Positions 34,809 to 45,332 of a stretch of 64,000 nt of DNA are shown here, piece after piece. The stretch spans positions 616,596-680,595 of the forward strand of contig JANEZZ010000806.1 of NCBI GenBank assembly GCA_026122225.1, read 5' to 3'. Source of the stretch: Heloderma charlesbogerti (Eukaryota > Chordata > Lepidosauria > Squamata > Helodermatidae). The notes beneath the pieces were generated by a model, which saw only the letters and a list, made by a program, of their open reading frames with translations, ran no database searches and was not told the origin of the DNA. Made by a program: the position numbers and the translations under genes. Within the stretch, counting starts at the first letter, position 1. The number at the start of each line of letters is the position of its first letter.

Positions 34809-34816
34809 CATCCAGC

Positions 34817-35755
34817 TAGGGATGGCGGAGAATTTCTCCACAAATCTCCGGGAGGCAGAATGCCAATGCATTCGGCCCCCCGAAATTGGTGGGGAAATTC
34901 TCCGCCGGCCCCCCGCCCCCCCCGGGATGGGACTTACCTTGTGCAAATGTCCGTCTCGGCGGTGGGTCCCGGCGGCGTTTCGGCGGCGTTTCAGCGGGGG
35001 CGGCGGCGGCGGCCGGTCTTCTGACCGGCTGCCGCTGCCACCATTGCAAACTAAAAAAGGAAAGTAAAAAAACAACAACACACACCCGTGATAGGCTACG
35101 TAATGATTTATGTAGCCTATCACGGCTAGATTTCCAAAGTCAGCCGTGATAGGCTACGTAAATCGTCACGTAGCCTATCACGGGTGACTTTGGAAAAAAA
35201 AAAAGGGTGTACGCAAATGGCAGCGCCCATGGGGTGCCGCCATTTGCGTTCCTTAGTTTGGCACGTCTAGTGTACGTAAAGATTTACGTAGCCTACGGCG
35301 AAAATAAGGGCAACGCAAATAGCATTCCCTTATTTTTGCACTAGTCTACGTAAATCTTTACGTACACTAGACATGCCAAACTAAGGAATGCAAATGGCGG
35401 CGCCCCATGGGTGCCGCCATTTGCGTACGTGCTTTTTTTGTTTTTTCCCCCAAAGTCACTCATGATAGGCTACGTGATGATTTACATAGCCCATCACGGC
35501 TGACTTTGGAAATCTAGCCGTGATAGGCTACGTAAATCGTTACGTAGCCTATCCCGGGTGTGTGGTTTTTTTTTTTTACTTTACTTTTTTTTTTGCGGCC
35601 AGATAGATGGGGCGCTCCTCCCCAGCCTGAATTTCGGCCGGGCGAGGCGGGGCGCCTCCACCCCTTTGCCTGAACTTCGGGGGGAGAACCGAAGTGCCTC
35701 CCCCCCACCGCGAAGCAAGCTGCAGGACCAGGTAAGTCCCTTTCGTCCATCCCTA
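34817..35755. mobile_element. TAGGGATG-family element (939 bp)
   Basis: Perfect 8-bp duplication CATCCAGC (34809-34816 and 35756-35763). Left end TAGGGATGGCGGAGAATTTC, right end CTTTCGTCCATCCCTA. Outward donors: minus AGGTAAGT (34932-34939) and plus AGGTAAGT (35730-35737). Six small hairpins in mirror order around a centre near 35322. Confidence 0.95.
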
Positions 35756-35799
35756 CATCCAGCCCTTTGCTTGTTGCTGAGGAAATACTGAGTGCTGAG

Positions 35800-37366
35800 T
35801 AGGGATGTATGAAAGTCACTTACCTTTTCGAAGGGTGACATTCGCGGTGGGGGGGAGGTGCTCCTTCCTTCCCCCCAAAATTCTCTCTGGCTGGCTCCGC
35901 TCTGCGGAGATTCTGCAGAGCCGCCGGCCAGGGCCGCCCGCAGCCGGACATCCGGCCGCTGGGCAGCCTGCAGGGACACAAATGGCAGCTGCCATAGGCA
36001 CCGCCATTTGCTTCCCTGTATTTTGCCGTGATAGGCTATGTAAATATTTACATAGCCTATCACGGCAAAAACCCCACAAAAAACAGCGAACGCAAATGGC
36101 GGCAGCTACGGTGGCCGCCATTTGTGTTCCCTTCCCCCCCCCATTTTAGCCTACGTAAATATTTACGTAGGCTATTACAGGGGGGAAAAAAGGAATGCAA
36201 ATGGTGGCCACCGTAGCCACCGCCATTTGTGTTCCTTTAGTTTAGCCGTGATAGGCTACATAAATACTTATGTAGCCTATCACGGCTTCCGCAGGGATGC
36301 AAATGGCATCCCTGTGTTAGCTGTGATAGGCTATGTAAGTATTTACTAGGGATGTATGAAAGTCACTTACCTTTTTGAAGGGTGACATTCATGGTGGGGG
36401 GGAGGCGCTCCGTCCCTCCCCCCCAAATCCTGGCCGGCTGGCTCTGCTCCGCAGGGATTCTGTGGAGCTGCTGGCCGGCTCTGCCAGCGGCCGGACATCC
36501 GGCCACTGGCTAGCAGGGATGCAAATGGCGGCGGCCATAGCCGCCATCGTTTGCGTCCCTGCAGTCAGCCGTGATAGGCTACGTAAATGTTTACGTAGCC
36601 TATCACAGCTGATTTAAAAGAAAAAAAAACGCGCATATGCAAATGGCGGCGCCCATGGGCGCCGCCATTTGCGTTCCTTTTTGGCACGTCTTAGTCTACG
36701 TAAACATTTACGTAGACTAAGACAGCGAAAACAAGGGGAACACAAATAGTGTAGCGTAACCATGGGCGCCGCCATTTGCGTAAACGCGCGTGTGTGTGTT
36801 TTTTAATCAAAAATTAATTATTATTTTTTTTTTACATTTACATAGCCTATCACGGTGTTTTTTAAAAATCTAGCTGTGATAGGCTACGTAAATCTTTACG
36901 TAGCCTATCATGTTTGGTTTTTTTTTAACTGGAAATTGCAGCAGCGGCAGCTGGTCGGAAGACTGGCCGCTGCCACTGCACCGCCGCCGCACTGCCGCCA
37001 CTACTGGAGCCGCTGCCGCCAGGACGATCCGCCCAAGGTAAGACAGGTCCCGGGTGGGGCGGGGGTGGCAGACCGTTCCGCCACCAATTTCGGGGGGTTG
37101 AATGCGCTGGCATTCGGCCTCCCTGAGATCCGTGGCGGAATTCTCTGACATCCCTAGTATTTACATAGCCTATCATGGCTACATGGATGAAGCGAATGCA
37201 GCTTCATTCGCAATGCAGCGCGGACGGCAGCAGGTAGGTGCTCTGTCCTGGGCGCATTTCGCGTGGTGGGGGCGAGGGGGCTTCGTTCTGCCACGGATTT
37301 CAGGGGGCCGAATGCACTGGCATTTAGCCTCACCGAGATCCATGGCGGAATTCTCTGACATCCCTA
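35800..37366. mobile_element. TAGGGATG-family element, host of a nested copy
   Basis: Perfect 8-bp duplication GTGCTGAG (35792-35799 and 37367-37374). Ends TAGGGATGTATGAAAGTC and GAATTCTCTGACATCCCTA. Outward donors: minus AGGTAAGT (35818-35825) and plus AGGTAGGT (37232-37239). Its own length without the nested copy is about 749 bp. Confidence 0.95.
36347..37156. mobile_element. Nested TAGGGATG-family element (810 bp)
   Basis: Inserted in one of the palindromes of the outer copy; perfect 8-bp duplication GTATTTAC (36339-36346 and 37157-37164). Outward donors: minus AGGTAAGT (36365-36372) and plus AGGTAAGA (37036-37043). Confidence 0.95.
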
Positions 37367-37671
37367 GTGCTGAGGAAGCTATGTGTCAGTAGCCGGAAGA
37401 AGACATGGGGCCGTCGATAGCTGTGATTGGACAGGTGGGAAATACAAACACCGCCATATATGGACAGGCAGGGGAGGGGACATCGACCAGATATGGTAGT
37501 GAAGGCGGAAAATCAGAGCACGTTAAGGTGAAATCAGGGTATTGAAAGCGAAAGCACAGAAGCGGGAAATTCCGGTTCCAATTCAAGGCAGGTACTGCTG
37601 CGTAGTGTGAAAGATGGGCGGTGAAACCTCATTGGAAGCGAAAAACCCTGTAAGTGTAGATCAGCCCAGAG

Positions 37672-38185
37672 AGCTTCATGTTCATCACATGGAGTTTTTA
37701 TCCTGCAATTGAGATTGCTCCTTCACAGAGGTTTGCGGGCTCTTTACATGACGCCATGACCCTGCTGTGGCCCTCCTGCACTAAATGCCCTTTGTTCTGT
37801 TTTTAAATAGATTGCAGATAATGAGCTATCAAATTACCCCATTCCGCTTCAGTTTCCTCCGTGAAAAGAGTAATAGCAGCAAGAAGAGGAGCGAGATCAA
37901 TGAAAGATAATGGAAGACTCAGATAGGGAGAGACGGTGGGGGGAGGAAGCACACGTAAAGGGAGTCAGTGGTGATCCTGCATTTAAAACGGAAGCAGAAA
38001 GCCCCATTTTAAATGCAGGATTTTAGGCTGGCGTAGAAATGCCCAGAGTCAGACAATTGCCAAATTAAACAACCTACTTGAATTTTCCCATCTGTTTGAA
38101 GCCTTGTTACATTATAGAAAAGCAGTTTAATTCATAGTTCACTATTAAAAAAAGAAAAATCAGCAAAGCAAATGTTTTTCTGTGA
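37672..38185. other. Short non-coding gap with a small palindrome
   Basis: No gene. An inverted repeat ATCCTGCATTTAAAA / ATTTTAAATGCAGGAT lies at about 37974-38022. Confidence 0.5.
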
Positions 38186-38193
38186 GTTTTTCT

Positions 38194-40124
38194 TAGGGAT
38201 TGGGGAGAATTTCTCCCCGAAACTTCGGGGGGCCGAGTGCCAACACATTGGCCCCCCCGAAATCGGCGGTGAAATTCTCTGCCACCCCCCGCCACCCCCC
38301 CGGGATGGGACTTACCTTTCACGAATGTCCCTCCCGGCGGCGGGTCCCGGCGGTGGTTCGTCGGGTCTTCGTCAGGGGCGGGGGCGGCAGCCGGTCTTTC
38401 GACTGGCTGCCGCCACCGCCATTACAAGTGCAGTAAAAAAAAACAAAAAACCCCGTGATAGGCTACGTAACGATTAACATAGCCTATCATGGCTAGATCT
38501 CCAAAGTCAGCCGTGATAGGCTACGTTAATCGTCACGTAGCCTATCACGGCTGACTTTGGAAAAAAAAAAAAGCACGTACGCAAATGGCAGCCCCCATAG
38601 GGAACCGCCATTTGCGTTCCTTATTTGGTCCCTGTAGTCTACGTAGGGATGGCGGAGAATTTCTCCCCGAAACTTCGGGGGGCCGAGCGCCAACGCGTTC
38701 GGCCCCCCAAACAAGTTTCGGTGAGAAATCCTCCGCACCCCCCCGCCCCCCGCACCCCCCCCGGGACGGGACTTACCTTCCCTGAATGTCCCTCCCGGCG
38801 GCGGGTCCGGCTGGCAGTTCGTCCGGTGTTCGAGCGGGGCGGGAGCGGCAGCCGGTCTTTCGACCGGCTGCCGCCCCCGCCATTGCAATCAAAGAAAAAA
38901 AACAAACACGTCCCCTGATAGGCTACGTGACGATTCACGTAGCCTATCACGGCTAGATTTGCCAAGTCAGCTGTGATAGGCTACATGAATCGTCACGTAG
39001 CCTATCCCGGGTGACTTAAAAAAAAAAAAAAAAAAGTGTGTACGGATAATGGCGGCCCCCATAGGGAGCCGCCATTCCCGTTCCTTATTTGGTCGCTGTA
39101 GTCTACGTAAATGTTTACGTAGACTACGGCGAAAATAAGGGCAACGCTATTTGCGTTGCCCTTATTTTCGCCGTAGTCTACGTAAACATTTACGTAGATG
39201 ACAGCCACTAAATAAGGAACGCGAATGGCGGCTCCCTATGGGGGCCGCCATTCGCGTACACGCTTTTTTTTTTTTTAAAGTCACCCGTGATAGGCTACGT
39301 GACGATTCACGTAGCCTATCACGGCTGACTTTGCAGATCTAGCCGTGATAGGCTACATGAATCGTCACGTAGCCTATCAGGGGGCTTTTCTTTTTTTTTT
39401 TTTACTTCCGCGTTCGCGGCCGGGCGAGGCGGGAAGCCTCCTCCCCGGCCTGAATTTCGGCCGGGCGAGGCGGGAAGCCTCCCCCCCGGCCTGAATTTCG
39501 GCCGGGCGAGGCGGGAAGCCTCCCCCCCCGGCCTGAACTTCGCGGGGGGACCAGCGAAGCGCTCCCCCCCACCGCGAACGGCCTTCGATGACAGGTAAGC
39601 GACTTTCGTCCACCCCTAAGTCTACGTAAAGATTTACATAGACTACAGCGAAAATAAGGGAACGCTATTTGCGTTGCCCTTATTTTTGCCGTAGTCTATG
39701 TAAATCTTTACGTAGACTACAGGGACCAAATAAGGAACGCGAATGGCGGCTCCCTATGGGGGCCGCCATTTGCGTATGCGCTTTTTTTCCCCCCAAAGTC
39801 AACCGTGATAGGCTATGTCACGATTTACGTAGCCTATCATGGCTGACTTTGGAAATCTAGCCGTGACAGGCTACGTTAATCGTTACGTAGCCTATCACGG
39901 GGGTGGTTTGTTTTTTTTCCCCCGCGGCCAGGTAGACGGGGTGCTTCTACCCGGCCTGAATTTCGCCGGCGAGGGATGGGGCGCCTCCCGCCTGGCCTGA
40001 ATTTCAGCCGGGCGAGGCGGGGCGCCTCCCCCCCTCACATGAACTTCGGGGGGAGAAGCGAAGCACCTCCCCCCCACCGCGAAGCAAGCTTCGAGGACAG
40101 GTAAGGGACTTTCATCCATCCCTA
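38194..40124. mobile_element. TAGGGATG-family element, host of a nested copy
   Basis: Octamers GTTTTTCT (38186-38193) and GTTTTCCT (40125-40132) agree at 7 of 8 positions. Outward donors: minus AGGTAAGT (38310-38317) and plus AGGTAAGG (40099-40106). Length without the nested copy is about 948 bp. Confidence 0.9.
38644..39618. mobile_element. Nested TAGGGATG-family element (975 bp)
   Basis: Perfect 8-bp duplication AGTCTACG (38636-38643 and 39619-39626), made by insertion into a TAGTCTACGTAAA hairpin of the host copy. Outward donors: minus AGGTAAGT (38771-38778) and plus AGGTAAGC (39593-39600). It is the best full-length reference copy: CpG-rich ends, poly(A)/poly(T) spacers, six small hairpins, centre near 39150. 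Confidence 0.95.
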
Positions 40125-40132
40125 GTTTTCCT

Positions 40133-41725
40133 GTAAAGGTACAACTTGACAGAGTTCCATTAATTTTATTGCCTTGAAATGATGTGATTGTGTTTTAATG
40201 TGAAGAATTAATAAACGATAGATGAACCTTTATTTGTATAACCCAAGCAGAAGGAGTCAATAAAGGACTTTCTTTAATTTCCCTTTAAATTTAAAATTAA
40301 GCTGATTCTACAAGGAAGTACATAATAACATAAAGAGATGCTTTCCATTATTTCAACCATCCTGCTACCCCTTCAGGGCCGTGGGTGGGGGGAAGAAGCA
40401 GGAGAAGGAAAACATAGACTATTAATTCATATTGGCTTCATTATTCTCTAGATAAAAGGAACACGACATAAAATGAAGACTCAGAGTTCAAACTTTTAAA
40501 GAATTCACATATTTACATCAATTTTTAAAAGGTTTTATAACTAATGAACTCAGATTTCTTTTGGCATGGCATAAAATCCATTTGTACAGTTTTTAATTAA
40601 GAATGCAGCCTATGCAATTAAAATTAAGGGTAGAGACTTCCTCAGATGTCCTGAGAGAACTCCAGTCAAAAAAATTATGTTAATGTTGTATGTCCTAAAA
40701 GCATTCTCTGAATGTTAGAAACACTTTATGAGAAATTATTTCTGCCATACAATAAGGATTTATTTAAAATTGATAATTAGGAGCTTTTAATTTTGGAGTG
40801 TTAGGACTTAGTTTATCACTAATCTCTTTGGCATTTGCTGTGCATTTGCAAACAAGAAGTAAGATAATTTAAAATAAAGAAAAAGAAAAAATACACCCAG
40901 TCATGTCCACAGTCTATGATGCAAACAGTGCATTGCGCACATATGCAGGGGAATTTCTAATGTGAATTTTTAATACTTAAAGTAACCAGTGCCATTACTG
41001 GGAATATTAACACACTGTTATGATGAACTGATTAATATTACATTTGAAATAATGACTAAGATGTGCATATATATATATATATTCAATTTAATGTGCTTTA
41101 ATATGTTTTACATATAAGAAAGTATATATGTCATTCTCATCACCCCAAAGTGTGTATTTACTTTCTTTAGGTATGACATATGTAGAATGAGATGGGGTAG
41201 TTCCAGTGTTTCTCGGGTTCAGTCTTTAGCCTAAAGGAATATTGCTGGCAAACATTCTTGTTATTATGTATATACTTCCAAAGATATAAAGTCTTTTCAG
41301 TTTCATAATAAGATGTGTTTCACAATTTCCACAAAGGAAAAGTATGCAAGTGAAATTAATATACAACTTAAATGAAAAAGAAAGGAAGTAATTGCTGAAA
41401 GATGGTTTATGTTAGGTTTGCTTCGTGTTGGGTCCAGCAGCTTTCGTTTTACTTTTATATTGCAAAATGTAATAAAGTGTTTGGAAAGGTAACAGGGGAC
41501 CTGAGGTTTAGCAGTGGCTGGCAAGTCATTTTTAGTAAAGACTTAAAGTAGAGGAAGAGTGGGAAATAATATTGCATAGAACAAGAATGGAATTTCCTGG
41601 CTTGGGGTATCACATGGAAAGGTGCCCAGAGATGTGAATTGGAGATGAAGGAAAGGAATGGTGAGGATGGAGGCTTTGCAAGGCACAGACAGGGGAATAG
41701 CATGCTAATATGACACAATGATAAT
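40133..41725. other. AT-rich non-coding stretch, nothing recognised
   Basis: No gene or named repeat. A short (TA)n run lies near 41068-41082. Confidence 0.45.
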
Positions 41726-41736
41726 ATGACACAATG

Positions 41737-42160
41737 TATGGCTGTGAGAGCTGGACTATAAGGAAGGCTGAGCGCCGAAGAATTGATGCTTTCGAACTGT
41801 GGTGCTGGAGAAGACTCTTACGAGTCCCCTGGACTGCAAGGAGGTCAAATCAGTCCATACTAAAGGTAATCAACCCTGAGTGCTCATTGGAAGGACAGAT
41901 ACTGAAGCTGAAGCTCAAATATTTTGGCCACCTAATGCGAAGAGAAAACTCCCTGGAAAAGACCCTGATGCTGGGAAAGACTGAAGGCAAAAGGAGAAGG
42001 GGACGGCAGAGGATGAGATGGCTAGATAGCATCACCGATGCAATGAATATGAACTTGAGCACGCTCCGGGAGAGAGCGCAGGACAGGAAGGCCTGGCGTG
42101 CTATGGTCCATGGAGTCACGAAGAGTCGGACATGACTGAACGACTGAACAACAACAACAA
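41737..42160 (+). mobile_element. 5'-truncated BovB LINE
   Basis: The last 424 bp of a BovB element. The open frame to 42135 (about 133 codons) equals the C-terminus of ORF2 (CESWTIRKAERRRIDAFELW ... RKAWRAMVHGVTKSRT). The tail GACTGAACAACAACAACAA is the BovB 3' end. Target duplication ATGACACAATG at 41726-41736 and 42161-42171. Truncation at the 5' end and a target duplication are the marks of target-primed reverse transcription. Confidence 0.95.
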
Positions 42161-42171
42161 ATGACACAATG

Positions 42172-42624
42172 AAGAAAGAAGAAAGTTTCTACATTCTGAT
42201 TTGGTTTAAAGGAAAGAGCACAACTCAACTGAAGATAAAATTTGATGATTTAAATCAAAAATATGAAGGAAAGGAAAGGATCATGGGTGCATTTAAGCAG
42301 GCTTGAGGGTCACTGGGCACATTATAAGGGCCACAGAGAACTGGAAGCTGCTTGAAACACATACTGTATGGTGCACATTCCAAGTGGTGGCACACAAATT
42401 TCATTTATAATAGTATTCCTATAATGATTTTTGGCTACATATGAGGCTACAAAACTGCAAACAACATAAAATAATACAACAGGATCCAGTAAACAAATGA
42501 TCACAACAACCAAATTAAAATATAGTGCAATTAAAGCTATGCCATCGAACAGACTGGAACATGGATGCAATTGGAACATTAACAACTCACCTAAAAAGGG
42601 CTGTTTTAACAATCCTGGTAAAGG
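42172..42624. other. Non-coding stretch, nothing recognised
   Basis: No gene or named repeat recognised. Confidence 0.4.
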
Positions 42625-44640
42625 TTAAGAACATAAGAATAACCATGCTGGATCAGACCAAAGGCCGGTCTAATCCAACATTCTGTTCCCACAGCAGTCA
42701 ATCAGATGACCCTGAGAAGCCCACAAGCAGGGCATGACTGCAATAGCACCCTCCTGCTCATGTTCCCCAGCAAGTGGTATACATAGGCATGCTGCCTCTG
42801 ATACTGGAGGGAGCATATAGCCATCAGGACTAGTAGCCATTGATAGCCATATCCTCCATGAATTTGTCTAATTGCCTTTAAAAGCCATCCAAATTGGTGG
42901 CCATCACTACATCTTGTGGTAGTGAATTTCATAGTTTATGTACTGTGTGAAGAAGTACTTCCTTTTTATCTCTCCTGAATCTCCCACCCATCAGCTTCAT
43001 TGGATAATCCCAGGTTCTAGCATTAGGAGAGAGGGAGAAAAACCTCTCTCTGTCTCCATACCATGCATAATTTTATCCACCTCTATCATCCCCCCCCCAT
43101 TACTAGCCTTCTTTCTAGGCTAAAAAGCCCAAACATTGCAACCTTTCTTCATAGAGGAGTTGGTCCAGCCATAGATAATTTCATTTGCGAGCTGAGATGG
43201 GTTAAAGAAGATGCAGACAACAAGCTTGGGTTGAAAATTGGGCCACATTTATTGAAATAGCTGCAAAGGGGTAACTAGGACGGGCATCTAACTGTGTCAG
43301 CGGCTAGCTGGCACTTCTTGGGCGAAAACATACCCAGCCAGAGGGGTGGCGGTGATCTCGCCATCCATCCGGACTGCCTCTTCTGGGGGAGGTAGACCTT
43401 CCGGTGTCACCCCCAACCCGGTGCCGCAAAACACCTGGGTGAGTGAGTAGGGTTGGTCTCCCAGGCAACCCTTATCCCCCCGCTGAGCCACACAACCCGT
43501 TAGGGGGGCCCTCAGGCATCACCTGTCACCATAAGGTGCCTCTGCATGCACACCATCCCTACTTTCCTGTTTGCCCGTCCTAGCTGCCAACTGGAATGTG
43601 ACCAATGATAAAGACCAGATTCCCTTACAGGACACACTCAACCCGCAAAACAGTGTGACGTAGGCAAAAAGGACGCACAGTAATAGGCCAATCAAACTGT
43701 GAGCCAAAAAATTCCTACATGATTCCCAAAGGGCAACCGGTAATAAACCCACACTGCTTAGGGGAGGGTGGGAGGGAGCTGCGTTGAGCCAGAGAGCTGA
43801 GTTTGAGAAGGGAGCTGAGTTTAAGGCAACTCAGCCTGCCCCTCCTTGCATGGTGGTGCCACTGGGGTGCACCAATCAAAGGCCCCTGCGTCATGTCACC
43901 CCACCTGCCCACAGTGGCCCCCCCCTTTTAGCCAGACAAGCTGGCACCGGGTGAGGGCATTTCCACTCTTCTGCACCTTCTCCAACTCTATATCCTTTTT
44001 GAGGTGTGGTGACCAGAACTGTACACACCATCAATTTGTATACAGAAAATATGACATTGGCAATTTTGTTTTTGACATTTTTGATTCCTTTCCTAATGAA
44101 CCACAACACAGAATTCACCTTTTTCATAGCAGCTGTACGATTGGTCAACATTTTGATCAAGCTATCCACAACAACCCCAATATGCCTTCCTTTGTCAGTC
44201 ACCACCAGCTCAGTCCCCATCAACATATATGTGTGAAGTTAGGATTTTTTTGCCTCAATCAATCTGCATTACTTTATATTTTCTCATATAACTACATTTG
44301 CCATTTTACTGCCTATTTCCCCAGTTTGTGGAGATCCTTTAAGAACCCTTTTTGTTTTAATTGCCCTAAATAATTTGGTGTCATCAGCAAATACGGCCAC
44401 CTCACTGCTGATGCCTAATTTATGAGCAGGTCAAAAAGCACTGATCCCAATACAAATCCTTGGGGGAACACACTGTTTAAATCCCTCCATTGTAAGAACT
44501 ATCCACTTATTCCTGCTTTTATTCTTCAAACCATTTCTGATTTATAAGTTGACCTCTCCTCATATCCCATGCTAAGTTTGCTCAGAAGTCTTTAATGAGG
44601 GGTTCTGTCAAATGTAAACTATGTCCACCAGATCACCCTT
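42625..44640 (-). mobile_element. CR1/L2-like LINE fragment, antisense
   Basis: On the minus strand the 3' end of ORF2 (ELVVTDKGRHIGVVVDS, then FIRKGIKNVKNKIANVI, near 44200-44030) is followed by a 3' UTR that matches the + strand copy at 54190-55103: GATGGCCACCAATTTGGATGG, GCCTCTGATACTGGAG-type motifs and CTGATCCAGCATGG. RT-like sequence upstream (to 44640) has stops. Interrupted by 43192-43957. Confidence 0.8.
43192..43957. mobile_element. Unclassified insertion in the CR1-like LINE
   Basis: The LINE homology stops at CATTTGC (43185-43191) and resumes at CATTTCC (from 43958), a possible 7-bp duplication with one mismatch. On the minus strand the insert has AATAAA about 65 bp before its end, and GC-rich sequence at its start. 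No TG...CA ends and no domain recognised. It could be an LTR-derived piece or a processed transcript. Confidence 0.4.
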
Positions 44641-45107
44641 AGCCAGTTGACATTCTCAGGCTGAGAAAAAGTGAGCCAAATAGTCCTCCCAGGGAAGAGA
44701 GTATCAGAGCCTTAGGTGCTACCACTGAGAAGACCCTGTCCCATGTTCCCAGCAAGTTAACCTCAGATGGATAAAGTGGATTGACCCTATCATTGTGGAA
44801 TGTTTCTATGCCACCTTCAACCAGTGTTGGGCAGTGGCCCAGAAACTCTCCATAAGAGAGTCTACAGCAAACGTGTCTCAAGTTATTCAAATGGCAGGAC
44901 CAATACCATGGGAGCCCTGATAGACAGAAAGACAATATACATATTTACATAAATAAATAATTCAGAAGCAGTAAATCAAAGCCTAATAATGTTATTTTCC
45001 TCTAATTAAGATCAGAATGGTTGAGGAATTTAAAATACTATGTTCATATCTAAGTAATGTATCTTATGTTTAATTGTCACTTCTGTTTGAACCTAAACAT
45101 TATAACT
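44641..45107. other. Non-coding stretch, possible old LINE sequence
   Basis: 44640-44935 (motifs such as GAGAAGACCCTGTCCCATGT) recalls a degraded LINE-type repeat. Nothing firmer can be said. Confidence 0.3.
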
Positions 45108-45111
45108 TTAA

Positions 45112-45328
45112 TTCTGAGGGCAGTACTCGATGGGGAGCAACTGCTAATGTAAATTAAACTGTGCTAGCATAAGCTACTCTAGTGCAATGCCAAGAGCGTT
45201 AGCCGATGAACTGAGTTTCCTGGGAAACTGATGCATTAGCTAATGCTCTTGGCATTGCACTAGCGTAGTTTACAATAGCGCAACATAATTTATGTTAGCG
45301 GTTGCACCCCACTGGATAGCGCCCTGAA
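45112..45328. mobile_element. Palindromic MITE with TTAA flanks (piggyBac-like)
   Basis: TTAA at 45108-45111 and 45329-45332. Termini TTCTGAGGGC and GCCCTGAA. Arms pair over most of the length, for example CTAGTGCAATGCCAAGAGC / GCTCTTGGCATTGCACTAG and CAACTGCTAA / TTAGCGGTTG. TTAA duplication is the mark of piggyBac transposition; the assignment is inferred from that only. Confidence 0.65.
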
Positions 45329-45332
45329 TTAA

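Larger units (their letters stand above)
32598..37666. mobile_element. Outer DNA transposon with GGCCGATCTACA ends, loaded with insertions
   Basis: Left end GGCCGATCTACA (32598-32609) mirrors right end TGTAGATCAGCC (37655-37666) with one mismatch. Both are flanked by CAGAG (32593-32597 and 37667-37671). The likely original body is about 32598-33110 plus 37375-37666. Everything between is later insertions: 5S-like fragments, a foldback, and TAGGGATG elements. Superfamily not assigned; a frame with no domain at 32771-33148 is not called. Confidence 0.6.
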
